Counted from the first letter of the stretch, positions 7,285 to 18,469 are shown. The stretch: DNA of 64,000 nt from Telmatospirillum siberiense (GCF_002845745.1 NZ_PIUM01000001.1:186001-250000), one strand, 5' to 3'. The notes: generated from the sequence alone by a model not told the origin. Numbers and translations are program-made.

Positions 7285-9180
7285 ATGCTCGGTGTCGAAA
7301 ATAAAAATTATGATTATCTCGATGAGCCTTGCAATATTTCCGGGATTGAATTCGTAGAATTCACCGCTTCTAGCGCTTCTGACTTCGCTAATCTTCAAAA
7401 AGATTTCGAATCATTGGGTTTTACCCATATCGGACAGCATCGTTCGAAGGACGTTTTGCTCTTTCGTCAGGGTGGGATCAACCTGATCATCAACCGCGAG
7501 CCGTCATCCTTCGCCCATTCCTTCGGCACGGTGCATGGTACGTCGGTCTGCGCGCTGGCCTACCGTGCGTCCGAGGCGCCGCGGCTGCATGATTACGCGG
7601 TGCGCCAGGGGGCCCAGGACTACAAGGGGGTCAACGGACCGGGAGAGCTGTCGATTCCCGCCATCCGGACCATCTCGGGCCGGCTGATCTATCTTATCGA
7701 CGAGCGTGACGCCCGGAAGTCGATCTATGACGTCGATTTTCTTCCGACGTCGGAAGGCTCTTGTTCGGACGATCTGCGGACGATCGACCATATCTCGCAG
7801 TCGGTCCGCCAGGGCGAGACCAAGAAATGGGTCCGCTTCTATAGCCGTTGCTTCGGGTTCCGCGTTATCGAGCACAACAGCATCGTCGACCCCAAGGGAT
7901 ATGTGCTGAGCACCGTCGTCGCCGATCCCGAGCGGAAAATTCAAATCTGCATGAACGAACCGGTCGACGACGGTACCGACTGCGAGCGGTTCCTGCGCGA
8001 TAATTTCGGCGAGGGTGTGCAACATCTGGCTTTCGCCACGGACGACATTTTCGCTTATCTGGATGGGGCCGGCCAGCGGGGCCTCGATATCCTGCCGATC
8101 CAGTTCAGCTATTATGACAGCCTGATCGCCGAGGGATACAATCCGGACCTGGTGGCGAAACTGTCCCGCTACAAGGTGATGATCGATACCGAGGGCGGCG
8201 GCCAGTTTCTGCATGCCTACGTTCAGCCGAAGAACGACCGGGTATTTTTCGAAATCGTCGAACGCAAGCATCACCGCGGCTTCGGGCGGCACGATGTGAC
8301 GGCCCGGCTGATGGCGCAGAAGGGGGTGGTGACCCTGCCGACGACACCGTTCATCCCCCCCATCCTTCCGGATGTGTCGGAGGCCTCGGCCGACGGCAGC
8401 ACAACCCTGATGGGCGTGGTCGGCGATCCCACCTCGCATTTGCGGATGCCTGAAATCGTCGGTCACTGGCTGGCGCTGAACGGGTTGAACACCGCCTGCG
8501 TCCCCTTCCATGTCGGCCCGGATGCCTTGCGTCTTTTCGTCGAAGGCGCCCGGACCATCGAAAATCTGGTCGGCTTCGTCGTCGCCTTGCCACACAAGGT
8601 CGCCATCGTGCCCTTGCTTGACGAAATCAGTGAGCGGGCGAAGGCGATCGGTGCGGTGAACGTCGTCCGGCGCGAGCCCGGCGGTCATCTGATTGGCGAC
8701 ATCGTCGACGGCCCCGGCTTCGTCAAAGGTCTTCTTGGTCTCGGCGGACGCGTCAAGGGCGCCGTCGTCTGGCTGGTCGGCGCCGGCAGCGCCGGCCGGG
8801 CGATCGCCTATGCCCTGGCCGAGGCCGGCGTGAAAAGCCTTTATATCGATGATCTGGAGCTGGAGCGTTCCGAGCGTCTGGCCAAGGATCTCAAGGCCGC
8901 TTTCAGCGGTTTGCTGGTCTATACCGGCAAGCCCGCGGATCCGCAAACGGTCGACGTCGCGGTCAATGCGACGCCCAGCGGAACCGAACCCGACGATGCC
9001 CTGCCGTTCGATCCGTCCGAGTTGCGCAAGGGCGCCTGGGTGGCCGACACTCTGCTGTTGCCCGAGGTAACGCAGTTGCTGTCCGAGGCGGAGCGGCATG
9101 GTTGTCGCCTGTTCCCCGGGCGCAAGATGGTGGAAAGCCAGGTGGGGGATTACGCCCGTTATTTGGGTTGGAAAGACTGA
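7285..9180 (+). CDS. Fusion protein: HPPD-like dioxygenase domain plus shikimate dehydrogenase-like domain
   Basis: A 631-residue two-part protein. Residues about 18-345 match the 4-hydroxyphenylpyruvate dioxygenase (HPPD) fold: GIEFVEF, HRSKDVLLFRQGGINLIIN, SIYDVDF. All three iron ligands are placed as in HPPD: H169 (IDHI), H247 (GEGVQHLAF) and E323 (FFEIVER). Residues about 373-631 resemble AroE: VVGDPTSH, catalytic lysine K438 in LPHK, GAVNVV, D475 in DIVDGPGF, and a Rossmann GAGSAGRA. The usual NTDG is changed to IVDG and the SxS substrate motif is altered. ATG 7285 follows AGGGAG. The FFEIVER...RLMAQ tail is reminiscent of QuiC-type dehydroshikimate dehydratases, which also carry an HPPD-like domain. 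The reaction is not known. Confidence 0.85.
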   Translation: MLGVENKNYDYLDEPCNISGIEFVEFTASSASDFANLQKDFESLGFTHIGQHRSKDVLLFRQGGINLIINREPSSFAHSFGTVHGTSVCALAYRASEAPRLHDYAVRQGAQDYKGVNGPGELSIPAIRTISGRLIYLIDERDARKSIYDVDFLPTSEGSCSDDLRTIDHISQSVRQGETKKWVRFYSRCFGFRVIEHNSIVDPKGYVLSTVVADPERKIQICMNEPVDDGTDCERFLRDNFGEGVQHLAFATDDIFAYLDGAGQRGLDILPIQFSYYDSLIAEGYNPDLVAKLSRYKVMIDTEGGGQFLHAYVQPKNDRVFFEIVERKHHRGFGRHDVTARLMAQKGVVTLPTTPFIPPILPDVSEASADGSTTLMGVVGDPTSHLRMPEIVGHWLALNGLNTACVPFHVGPDALRLFVEGARTIENLVGFVVALPHKVAIVPLLDEISERAKAIGAVNVVRREPGGHLIGDIVDGPGFVKGLLGLGGRVKGAVVWLVGAGSAGRAIAYALAEAGVKSLYIDDLELERSERLAKDLKAAFSGLLVYTGKPADPQTVDVAVNATPSGTEPDDALPFDPSELRKGAWVADTLLLPEVTQLLSEAERHGCRLFPGRKMVESQVGDYARYLGWKD

Positions 9181-9272
9181 CCCGCTTCCCTCCGCTTCAC
9201 GCTTGAGGTAATCAATTCAACTTTTCCGGCCGCCGGTAAGGGCGGCCGTTGGTTATGAGTTTAGGACTAGCC

Positions 9273-10631
9273 ATGACACGCAAATTATTCGGCACCGATG
9301 GTGTGCGGGGAACCGCGAATGTCGAGCCGATGACCGCCGAAACGGCGATGCGGCTCGGAATGGCCGCCGGCCATTATTTTACCCGTGGGGCCTATCGGCA
9401 CACCGTGGTCATCGGCAAGGATACCCGCCTGTCCGGTTACATGCTGGAACCGGCCCTGACCGCCGGGTTCACTTCGGTGGGCATGGATGTCGTCTTGCTG
9501 GGGCCGCTGCCGACTCCCGCCGTGGCGATGTTGACCCGCTCGATGCGCGCCGATCTCGGCGTGATGATTTCGGCCTCGCACAATCCGTTCGAGGACAACG
9601 GCATCAAATTGTTCGGTCCCGACGGCTTCAAGCTGTCGGACGAGGCCGAAAGCCGGATCGAGGCGCATATGGAGAACGGCCTGGCCGGCCATCGGGTGGC
9701 CGCCTCGGCATTGGGCCGGGCACGCCGCCTTGATGACGCGCTGGGACGCTATATCGAATATACAAAGAACACCTTCCCCCGGGGCCTGCGTCTGGATGGC
9801 CTCAAGATCGTCGTCGATTGCGCCAACGGCGCCGCCTACAAGGTGGCGCCGACCGTTCTTTGGGAACTGGGGGCCGAGGTCGTGCCGGTCGGTGTCACGC
9901 CCGACGGCTTCAACATCAACAAGGGCTGCGGCTCGCTGTCCACCGACGTGATGAAGAGCCAGGTGGTGGCCCACGGCGCCCATCTCGGACTGGCCCTGGA
10001 CGGCGACGCCGACCGACTGGTCCTCTGTGACGAGCATGGCGATCTCATCGACGGCGATCAGGTCATGGCCCTGATCGGCCGGAGCTGGCACGACAACGGC
10101 CTGCTGAAGGGGGGGGGGGTGGTCGCCACCGTGATGTCTAACCTGGGCCTCGAGCGGTTCCTGTCCGGCTGTGGTTTGGCGCTGCACCGGACCAATGTCG
10201 GTGACCGCTACGTCCTTGAACGGATGCGGCGCGACGGTTTCAATTTGGGTGGCGAGCAGTCGGGCCACATCATCCTGTCGGACTATTCGACGACCGGCGA
10301 CGGCCTGGTGGCGGCCTTGCAGGTTCTGGCCGCCCTGATCGTGTCGGGCAAACCGGCCAGCCAGGTGCTGCGCCTGTTCGATCCCTTGCCCCAGCTTCTG
10401 AAGAATATCCGCGTGCCGCCCGACCTCAACGACACCATATTGAACGATCCCCGGGTATTGTCCTCCATCGAGAACGGGGAACGCCGGCTGGCCGGCAGCG
10501 GGCGGCTTTTGATCCGCAAATCGGGAACCGAGCCTTTGATACGCGTGATGGCCGAGGGCGAGGACGAGACGCTGATCGCCCAGGTGGTGGACGACATCAT
10601 CGCCACGATCGGCAAGGCGGCCGGGCAGTGA
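9273..10631 (+). CDS. glmM: Phosphoglucosamine mutase
   Basis: Converts glucosamine-6-phosphate to glucosamine-1-phosphate for UDP-GlcNAc, hence peptidoglycan and LPS. The 452 residues are normal for the family. Visible landmarks: FGTDGVRG at the N-terminus, the phosphoserine loop [12 protein letters not shown] with S102, the metal-binding DGDADR, GEQSGHI, and the C-terminal [12 protein letters not shown]. The ATG at 9273 has AGGA upstream. The gene contains a run of 11 G (10109-10119). The stop overlaps the thiD GTG. Confidence 0.97.
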   Translation: MTRKLFGTDGVRGTANVEPMTAETAMRLGMAAGHYFTRGAYRHTVVIGKDTRLSGYMLEPALTAGFTSVGMDVVLLGPLPTPAVAMLTRSMRADLGVMISASHNPFEDNGIKLFGPDGFKLSDEAESRIEAHMENGLAGHRVAASALGRARRLDDALGRYIEYTKNTFPRGLRLDGLKIVVDCANGAAYKVAPTVLWELGAEVVPVGVTPDGFNINKGCGSLSTDVMKSQVVAHGAHLGLALDGDADRLVLCDEHGDLIDGDQVMALIGRSWHDNGLLKGGGVVATVMSNLGLERFLSGCGLALHRTNVGDRYVLERMRRDGFNLGGEQSGHIILSDYSTTGDGLVAALQVLAALIVSGKPASQVLRLFDPLPQLLKNIRVPPDLNDTILNDPRVLSSIENGERRLAGSGRLLIRKSGTEPLIRVMAEGEDETLIAQVVDDIIATIGKAAGQ

Positions 10632-11458
10632 AAAACGTTCCCAGCAGAATGCGCGGCCGGGTGCTGATCGTCGCCGGATCGGATTCCGGCGGCGGTGCCG
10701 GGATCCAGGCCGATATCAAGACGGTGACCGCGCTGGGTGGTTTCGCCGCGACGGCCATCACCGCGCTGACCGCGCAGAATACCCAAGGGGTGTTCGGCGT
10801 CATGGATGTGCCTGCCGATTTCATTCGAAGCCAGATCGACCTGGTGCTTGACGATATCGGGGCCGACGTCGTCAAGACCGGCATGCTGAACAAACCCGAG
10901 GCCATCGAGGTGATCGCCCAGGCGTTGGAACGCCGTTCCCCCGCCTTGCCGCTGGTACTCGATCCGGTGATGGTCGCCAAGGGCGGGCATAAATTGCTCG
11001 ACGACGCGGCCCACGCAGCCCTGTCGCAGCGGCTGATCCCGAAGGCCACCCTGGTCACGCCGAACATTCCCGAGGCCGAGGCCCTGACCGGCATGACCAT
11101 CCGCGATGTCGACGACATGGTGGCCGCCGGCCGTGCCCTGCTGGAGCTGGGGCCCGGCGCCGTGCTGGTCAAGGGCGGCCATCTGCCCGGATCCTGGCTG
11201 GTCGACGTGCTGATCGATGCCGCCGGTATCGAAACGTTCGAGGGGGTTCGGCTGGAAACCACCAGCACCCACGGCACCGGATGCACCATGGCTTCCGCCA
11301 TTGCCACGGGCCTGGCGCAGGGGGCGTCGGTCAGGGTGGCGGTGCGGCGGGCCAGGCGTTACGTGCAGTTGGCCATCGTCGGCGCCCCCGGATTCGGGCA
11401 CGGCCACGGGCCGCTCAATCATGCCCACACCGTGCGCCCGTTCGGGGAACGGACGTGA
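10628..11458 (+). CDS. thiD: Hydroxymethylpyrimidine / phosphomethylpyrimidine kinase
   Basis: A 276-residue ribokinase-fold enzyme of thiamine biosynthesis that phosphorylates HMP and HMP-P. The N-terminal [20 protein letters not shown] is diagnostic; [20 protein letters not shown] and the anion-hole THGTGCT further support it. The GTG start overlaps the glmM stop by four bases (GTGA), implying translational coupling. Confidence 0.95.
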   Translation: MKNVPSRMRGRVLIVAGSDSGGGAGIQADIKTVTALGGFAATAITALTAQNTQGVFGVMDVPADFIRSQIDLVLDDIGADVVKTGMLNKPEAIEVIAQALERRSPALPLVLDPVMVAKGGHKLLDDAAHAALSQRLIPKATLVTPNIPEAEALTGMTIRDVDDMVAAGRALLELGPGAVLVKGGHLPGSWLVDVLIDAAGIETFEGVRLETTSTHGTGCTMASAIATGLAQGASVRVAVRRARRYVQLAIVGAPGFGHGHGPLNHAHTVRPFGERT

Positions 11459-12435
11459 ACGCCCTCCATGACGCCATGCTGGCCGAGATGGAGGCCGCCG
11501 CCCGGTTGGTTTACCAGGCGATGGGAGCCACGGCGCAAATCCACTGGCCGCTCCTCGACCGGCGGACCGGTTGCGAGGTCTGGGTCAAGCACGAGAACCA
11601 CACGCCGCTGGGAGCCTTCAAGGTGCGTGGCGGCTTGGTCTATCTGCACCGGCTGCTCGGTGTCTCGCCCGATGTGAAAGGGGTCATCGCGGCCACCCGG
11701 GGCAATCATGGTCAAAGTATCGCCTTCGCCGCGGCGAAGTTGGGGCTGCGGGCGGTGATCGTCGTTCCCGAGGGAAACAGCCCCGGGAAGAACGCCGCCA
11801 TGCGGGCTTTGGGCGCGGAATTGATAGAATTCGGCGACGATTTCCAGGAGGCGGCGGAGCGGGCGCGGGAATTGGCCGCCGAGCAGGGCCTGCATATGGT
11901 GCCGTCGTTCCATCCCTGGCTGGTGCAGGGGGTGTCGACGGCGGCGTTGGAGTTCCTGCGGGCCGTCCCCGGGCTCGACACCGTCTATGTGCCGATCGGC
12001 ATGGGATCGGGCATCTGCGCGATGATTTCCGTCCGGGACGCCCTCGGGCTTGAGACCAAAATCGTCGGCGTCGTCGCCGAGGGGGCGCCGGCTTATGCCG
12101 ACAGCTTCTGGGCCGAGCGTCTGATGACGACGCCAACCGCCAATACCATCGCCGATGGCCTGGCCTGCCGGGTCCCCGATCCGGTGGCAGTGGACATCAT
12201 CGCGCAAGGAGCGGATCGGGTGGTGACGGTCAGTGATGACGAGATCCTGGCCGCCATGCGCTATTACCTGTCCGACACGCACAATCTGGCGGAGGGGGCG
12301 GGGGCCGCCCCCCTGGCGGCGCTTCTGGCCGATGCCGGCCGCAAGGCCGGCCGCAAGGTCGGGCTGGTTCTCTCCGGCGGCAACGTCGATGCGGAGCTGA
12401 TCATGCGCGCCCTGTCCGGCGGAGCGCCGTCGTGA
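11455..12435 (+). CDS. Threonine/serine dehydratase-like PLP enzyme
   Basis: A 326-residue fold-type II pyridoxal-phosphate enzyme. The PLP lysine lies in HTPLGAFKVRGG; ATRGNHGQSIAFAA binds the substrate carboxylate, and GMGSGICAM and LSGGNVD contact the cofactor. There is no C-terminal ACT domain, so it resembles catabolic threonine dehydratases or related hydroxy-amino-acid dehydratases rather than regulated IlvA. The GTG at 11455 overlaps the thiD stop (GTGA). Substrate specificity is uncertain. Confidence 0.85.
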   Translation: MNALHDAMLAEMEAAARLVYQAMGATAQIHWPLLDRRTGCEVWVKHENHTPLGAFKVRGGLVYLHRLLGVSPDVKGVIAATRGNHGQSIAFAAAKLGLRAVIVVPEGNSPGKNAAMRALGAELIEFGDDFQEAAERARELAAEQGLHMVPSFHPWLVQGVSTAALEFLRAVPGLDTVYVPIGMGSGICAMISVRDALGLETKIVGVVAEGAPAYADSFWAERLMTTPTANTIADGLACRVPDPVAVDIIAQGADRVVTVSDDEILAAMRYYLSDTHNLAEGAGAAPLAALLADAGRKAGRKVGLVLSGGNVDAELIMRALSGGAPS

Positions 12436-12839
12436 GCGAAATCCGTTATGCCGTGGAGCCGGATCTGGCCGCGGTCGATTTCCGGGACGTCCTGATCCGC
12501 TCGACCCTGGGCGAGCGGCGGCCCGTCGACGATCTCGACCGTCTCGACAAGATGTTGAGGCAGGCCGACATCGTCGTGACGGCGCGCCGCGACGGCCGGC
12601 TGGTCGGCGTCGCCCGCTCGCTCACCGATTTCAGTTTCTGCTGTTATCTGTCCGATCTTTGCGTCGACGCCGCCGTGCAAAGACAGGGAATCGGCCGGGC
12701 GCTGATCGATCGGACGCAGGCGGAGGCGGGAGCGCAATGTCTGCTGGTGCTGCTGGCCGCCCCGGCGGCGGTCGGCTATTACCCGCATATCGGCATGCGC
12801 TCGCATGCCAGCGCCTGGACCCGCGAACGTCAGGGGTGA
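12432..12839 (+). CDS. GNAT family N-acetyltransferase
   Basis: A 135-residue single-domain acetyltransferase. The acetyl-CoA-binding motif A is clear in LSDLCVDAAVQRQGIGRALIDRT (about residues 73-96). It starts with GTG overlapping the previous stop by four bases, making it the last of four coupled genes starting at glmM. The substrate is unknown; a small molecule or amino acid is typical of such short GNATs. Confidence 0.85.
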   Translation: MSEIRYAVEPDLAAVDFRDVLIRSTLGERRPVDDLDRLDKMLRQADIVVTARRDGRLVGVARSLTDFSFCCYLSDLCVDAAVQRQGIGRALIDRTQAEAGAQCLLVLLAAPAAVGYYPHIGMRSHASAWTRERQG

Positions 12840-12917
12840 TCACCACATTTTCCTCGCGGGTTAATCGAACGGCCAATTGACCTCCCGGGGGCGGCCTGCC
12901 ATCCTCGCGCCGGGCCA

Positions 12918-12957
12918 CGATCCCCCAACGGATCGCGACCCTTCTGTAAGGAGGGGT
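12918..12957 (+). promoter_or_regulatory. Candidate structured serC leader
   Basis: Two adjacent stem-loops precede serC. The first, 12918-12935, has perfect arms cgatcc/ggatcg. The second, 12938-12957, pairs accctt-type sequence with the aaggagg Shine-Dalgarno itself, so folding would hide the ribosome site. A serC leader RNA motif is known in Alphaproteobacteria; I cannot check the match to that consensus here. Confidence 0.5.
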
Positions 12958-12962
12958 TTCAT

Positions 12963-14138
<1,176 letters not shown>

Positions 14139-14219
14139 AACGGCTGTCCGCCTCGGCGCGGACAGCCCCCTTTTCCGGGGAACCCGGCAACGAAGACGAT
14201 TTGCGGGGGAATTTCCAAA

Positions 14220-15797
14220 ATGCCCAAGGTATTGATCAGCGATAAACTGAGCCCGGCCGCCGTGCAGATCTTCAAGGATCGCGGCATCGAGGCGGACGTG
14301 AAGACCGGGCTGCCGCCCGAGGAACTCAAGGCCATCATCGGCCGGTACGACGGTCTGGCCATCCGTTCCAACACCAAGGTGACCGCCGAGATTCTGGCCG
14401 CAGCCACCAATCTGAAAGTGGTCGGCCGCGCCGGCATCGGCGTCGACAATGTCGATGTCCCGGCGGCGACGGCGCGCGGCGTGGTGGTGATGAACACGCC
14501 CTACGGCAATTCCATCACCACCGCCGAACATGCCATCGCCATGCTGTTCGCCGTGGCCCGGGACATTCCCCAGGCCAACGCCTCGACGCATGCCGGCAAA
14601 TGGGAAAAGTCGAAATTCATGGGGGTCGAACTGACCGCCAAGACGCTGGGTGTCATCGGCTGCGGCAATATCGGCTCGATCGTTGCCGAACGGGGGATCG
14701 GTCTCAAGATGAAGGTCGTCGCCTATGATCCGTTTCTGTCCCAGGAACGGGCCAAGGCATTGGGAGTCGAAAAGGTCGAGTTGGACGATCTGCTCTCCCG
14801 CGCGGATTTCATCACCTTGCATACGCCGCTGACCGATGCGACGCGCAACATCATCGACGCCGGGGCCCTGGCCAAGACCAGGAAGGGAGTGCGCATCGTC
14901 AATTGCGCCCGTGGCGGCCTAGTGGTCGAGGAGGATCTGAAGGCGGCGCTGGATTCCGGGCACGTCGCCGGTGCCGCCCTCGACGTCTTCAAGGAGGAGC
15001 CGGCCAGGAGCAATATCCTGTTCGGTCACGAAAAGGTGGTCTGCACGCCGCATCTCGGGGCCTCGACCACGGAAGCCCAGGAGAACGTCGCCCTGCAGGT
15101 GGCCGAGCAGATGTCGGACTATCTGCTGACCGGCGCGGTGACCAACGCCATCAATATGGCGTCGGTCTCGGCCGAGGACGCTCCGAAGCTCAAGCCCTAC
15201 ATGGCCCTGGCCGGCCAGTTGGGCAGCTTCGCCGGCCAGTTGACCGAACATGGCATCAAGGCCGTCTCCATCAGCTATGAAGGCCAGGTGGCCGATCTCA
15301 ATACCAAGCCGTTGACGGCGACCATCCTCGAAGGTCTGTTCAAGTCGTTCGTCGAGACGGTCAATCTGGTCAATGCCCCGGTCATCGCCAGGGAACGCAA
15401 TATCACGGTGACCGAGGCCAGGAACGACCGGTCTTGCGATTATCACACCCTGATCAGGCTGTCGGTGACCACCGAGCAGCACACGCGGAGCGTCGAGGGC
15501 ACCCTGTTCGGCGGAGACAAGCCGCGCCTCGTTTCGATCAAGAACATCCCCATCGAGGCCGAGGTGGGGCCGTTCATGCTCTATGTGACAAATGCCGACA
15601 AGCCCGGCTTCATCGGTCGCCTGGGCACCACATTGGGCGAGGCCGGGGTTAATATCGCCACCTTCCACCTCGGCAGGGCCGAGGCCGGCGGCGACGCCAT
15701 CGCCCTGATCCAGGTGGATCAGCAGGTCGGCAATGCGCTGCTGGAAAAGGTCCGGGCCATTCCCAACGTGGTCCAGGCCAAGGCGATGAAATTCTGA
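14220..15797 (+). CDS. serA: D-3-phosphoglycerate dehydrogenase
   Basis: First enzyme of serine biosynthesis, an NAD-dependent D-2-hydroxyacid dehydrogenase. At 525 residues it is the long form. The N-terminal catalytic part has GRAGIGVDNVD, the Rossmann GCGNIGSIVA, NCARGGLV and catalytic histidine region TPHLGASTTEAQ. An intervening ASB-type domain follows, and an ACT domain closes the protein (ADKPGFIGRLGTTLGEAGVNI), which in this family can bind serine for feedback control. GGGGAA precedes the ATG. Confidence 0.97.
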   Translation: MPKVLISDKLSPAAVQIFKDRGIEADVKTGLPPEELKAIIGRYDGLAIRSNTKVTAEILAAATNLKVVGRAGIGVDNVDVPAATARGVVVMNTPYGNSITTAEHAIAMLFAVARDIPQANASTHAGKWEKSKFMGVELTAKTLGVIGCGNIGSIVAERGIGLKMKVVAYDPFLSQERAKALGVEKVELDDLLSRADFITLHTPLTDATRNIIDAGALAKTRKGVRIVNCARGGLVVEEDLKAALDSGHVAGAALDVFKEEPARSNILFGHEKVVCTPHLGASTTEAQENVALQVAEQMSDYLLTGAVTNAINMASVSAEDAPKLKPYMALAGQLGSFAGQLTEHGIKAVSISYEGQVADLNTKPLTATILEGLFKSFVETVNLVNAPVIARERNITVTEARNDRSCDYHTLIRLSVTTEQHTRSVEGTLFGGDKPRLVSIKNIPIEAEVGPFMLYVTNADKPGFIGRLGTTLGEAGVNIATFHLGRAEAGGDAIALIQVDQQVGNALLEKVRAIPNVVQAKAMKF

Positions 15798-15979
15798 GAC
15801 GGGGGGAATCCTCCCGACCGGCGGTTTGATGGAACATGATGCCGGGGCTCGTCGCCGCAAGCGATTACCCTCGTCATCATGTTTTCCAATTGCCGTCGGA
15901 GGTTAAACGGGGTAAACGGGGAAAGCCTTGTGTGCAGGGCTTCCCCGCGCCAGTTTCTGTCAGGACAAACGGCTGTTTC

Positions 15980-17101
15980 ATGACCGAGTTCGCTACCCGC
16001 GCGCTGCTGCCGGCAGGCCTGCGCGACATTTTGCCCCCCCAAGCCGCCCACGAGGCTGACGTTGTCACGCGCCTGATGGCGAGTTTCGCAGCCCAGGGCT
16101 ATGAGCGGGTCAAGCCGCCGCTGATCGAATTCGAGGAAAGTCTCCTGGAGGGCAGCGGCGCGGCGATGTCCAAGCATACCTTCCGCGTGATGGATCCCGT
16201 CACCCAGCGCATGATGGGCGTGCGTGCGGACATGACGCCGCAGGTCGCGCGCATCGCGACGACGCGCCTGGCCAACGCCAGGCGTCCGTTGCGTCTGTCC
16301 TATGCCGGCCAGGTGCTGCGGGTGAAGGGCAGCCAGTTGCGTCCCGAGCGGCAGTTCGGCCAGGCCGGCATCGAACTGATCGGCGCCGATAGCGCCGCGG
16401 CCGACGCCGAAGTGGTGATCCTGGCCGCCAAAGCGCTGGTCGATCTCGGCGTGGGCGAGGTGTGCGTCGATCTCACCTTGCCATCGCTGGTTCCAGAAAT
16501 CTGTAGCGGCCTGGACGAAATCGACGGGCTGAAGGATGCCCTGGACCACAAGGATGTCGCCGCGGTTGCCGCCGTCGGCGGCGCCATCGGCCCGATCCTT
16601 TGCGGCCTCGTCGAGGCGGCCGGCCCGGCCGTTCCCGCCCTGGCCAGGCTGTCCGCCGTTCCCCTGTCGGGCAATGCGGCGGCGCTCCGCGAGCGTCTGA
16701 CCGCCGTGGTCGAACTGGTTTCCAGCGCGGCTCCCGAGCTGACCTTGACCATCGATCCGGTGGAGGGGCGCGGCTTCGAATATCATACGGGTCCCGCCTT
16801 CACCATTTTCGCCCGGCAGTCGGCGGCGGAATTGGGACGTGGCGGCCGCTACCAGGCCGACGGCGAAAGCGCGGCCGGCGCCACCCTGTTCATGGATACG
16901 GTCCTCGACGTGCTGCCCGGCCCGGTCGCCGTCCGGCGGATTTTTCTGCCGTTCGGAACGCCGTTCGCCGAGGGCCAGGCCCTGAGGGCCGAGGGGTGGG
17001 TGACCGTGGCTGGTTTGGAAAAAGTCGCCGATGACCGGGCCGAGTCCCGTCGTCTGGCCTGTGGCCATCTTCTTGTGGCCGGCGGTGTGATCGCGGCGTG
17101 A
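15980..17101 (+). CDS. hisZ: ATP phosphoribosyltransferase regulatory subunit
   Basis: A 373-residue histidyl-tRNA-synthetase-like protein without synthetase function that activates short-form HisG in the first step of histidine biosynthesis. Class II motif-like segments are visible: LPAGLRDILPPQA, RADMTPQVARI and GFEYHTGPAFTIF. The ATG at 15980 aligns with the family start; open frame upstream to 15836 looks non-coding. hisG itself is not in this window, as expected where hisZ sits between serA and purA. Confidence 0.93.
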   Translation: MTEFATRALLPAGLRDILPPQAAHEADVVTRLMASFAAQGYERVKPPLIEFEESLLEGSGAAMSKHTFRVMDPVTQRMMGVRADMTPQVARIATTRLANARRPLRLSYAGQVLRVKGSQLRPERQFGQAGIELIGADSAAADAEVVILAAKALVDLGVGEVCVDLTLPSLVPEICSGLDEIDGLKDALDHKDVAAVAAVGGAIGPILCGLVEAAGPAVPALARLSAVPLSGNAAALRERLTAVVELVSSAAPELTLTIDPVEGRGFEYHTGPAFTIFARQSAAELGRGGRYQADGESAAGATLFMDTVLDVLPGPVAVRRIFLPFGTPFAEGQALRAEGWVTVAGLEKVADDRAESRRLACGHLLVAGGVIAA

Positions 17102-17171
17102 GCCGGAGCGGCCGTCCGGGTCCGCGTAAAGCGGAGCGGAAGCGTCGCATGGCAATGAAGGGAGTTTGGTT

Positions 17172-18461
17172 ATGGGGAATGTGGCTGTTGTCGGCGCTCA
17201 ATGGGGCGACGAAGGCAAAGGCAAGGTCGTCGACTGGCTTTCCGAGCGGGCCGACGTGGTGGTGCGCTTCCAGGGCGGGCATAATGCCGGCCATACCCTG
17301 GTGATCGACGGCGTCACCTACAAACTTTCGCTGCTGCCCTCCGGCGTCGTGCGTGGCAAGCCTTCGATCATCGGCAATGGCGTGGTGGTCGATCCCTGGG
17401 CTTTGCTGGCCGAGATCGACCGGATCGCCGGCCAGGGCGTCAATATCACACCCGATATCTTGAAATTGGCCGAGAACGCCGCCCTCATCCTGCCGCTGCA
17501 CGGCCATATTGATCGTGCCCGCGAGGAGGCCAGCGGTTCCTCGAAGATCGGCACGACCGGGCGCGGCATCGGTCCGGCCTATGAGGACAAGGTGGCGCGG
17601 CGCGCCATCCGGGTCTGCGATCTGGATGACGACTCCGTTCTGGAAATGAAGATCGAGCGTCTGCTCGCCCATCACAATGCGCTGTTGCGCGGTCTCGGCA
17701 TGGCCGAGGTGGACGGCCACGATCTGCTCGTACAATTGAAGGAAGTCGCTCCGCGCATTCTTCCCTTCGCCGATGTCGTCTGGCGTCGTCTGGAAGAGGC
17801 CCGCCGTACCGGGCAGCGCATTCTGTTCGAAGGTGCCCAGGGCGCCATGCTGGATGTCGATCACGGGACCTATCCCTTCGTCACGTCCTCCAATACGGTG
17901 TCCGGCCAGGCCGCCTCAGGTTCCGGCATCGGGCCGGGGCAGGTGGGTTACGTTCTGGGGATTTGCAAGGCCTATACGACCCGTGTCGGCGCCGGGCCGT
18001 TTCCCACCGAGCAGGCCAATGACATCGGCAATCGCATCGGTGACCGTGGGCACGAGTTCGGCACGGTGACCGGTCGTCGCCGGCGTTGCGGCTGGTTCGA
18101 CGCCGTCTGTGTCCGCCAGGCGGTCAAGGTGGGCGGCATCAACGGCATCGCTTTGACCAAGCTCGACGTTCTCGATGGTTTCGACGAACTAAAGATTTGC
18201 ACCGGCTACAAGTCCGAGGGGCAGGTCATTCAGCATCTGCCGGCCTCGATGTCGCGTCAGGCGACGGTGGAGCCAATCTACGAGACCATCGAAGGCTGGC
18301 ACGAAAGCACGCAAGGGGCCCGTTCCTGGGTGCAGCTTCCGGCGGCGGCGATCAAATATGTCCGCCGTATCGAGGAACTGATCGAGGCGCCAGTGGCCTT
18401 GCTGTCGACCAGTCCAGAGCGCGAGGACACAATCCTGGTTCGCGATCCTTTCGCCAATTGA
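17172..18461 (+). CDS. purA: Adenylosuccinate synthetase
   Basis: GTP-dependent enzyme that makes adenylosuccinate from IMP and aspartate in AMP synthesis. All signature elements are present over 429 residues: [11 protein letters not shown] at the N-terminus, [24 protein letters not shown], the FEGAQG...[12 protein letters not shown] region and [11 protein letters not shown]. The ATG at 17172 follows GAAGGGAG. The stop is immediately followed by a MITE-like repeat in place of an obvious simple terminator. Confidence 0.97.
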   Translation: MGNVAVVGAQWGDEGKGKVVDWLSERADVVVRFQGGHNAGHTLVIDGVTYKLSLLPSGVVRGKPSIIGNGVVVDPWALLAEIDRIAGQGVNITPDILKLAENAALILPLHGHIDRAREEASGSSKIGTTGRGIGPAYEDKVARRAIRVCDLDDDSVLEMKIERLLAHHNALLRGLGMAEVDGHDLLVQLKEVAPRILPFADVVWRRLEEARRTGQRILFEGAQGAMLDVDHGTYPFVTSSNTVSGQAASGSGIGPGQVGYVLGICKAYTTRVGAGPFPTEQANDIGNRIGDRGHEFGTVTGRRRRCGWFDAVCVRQAVKVGGINGIALTKLDVLDGFDELKICTGYKSEGQVIQHLPASMSRQATVEPIYETIEGWHESTQGARSWVQLPAAAIKYVRRIEELIEAPVALLSTSPEREDTILVRDPFAN

Positions 18462-18469
18462 TCCGAGGG

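Noticed and set aside
11281-11454. Earlier in-frame start for the dehydratase gene
   Set aside because: The extension overlaps thiD coding sequence in another frame; GTG at 11455 overlaps the thiD stop just as thiD overlaps glmM.
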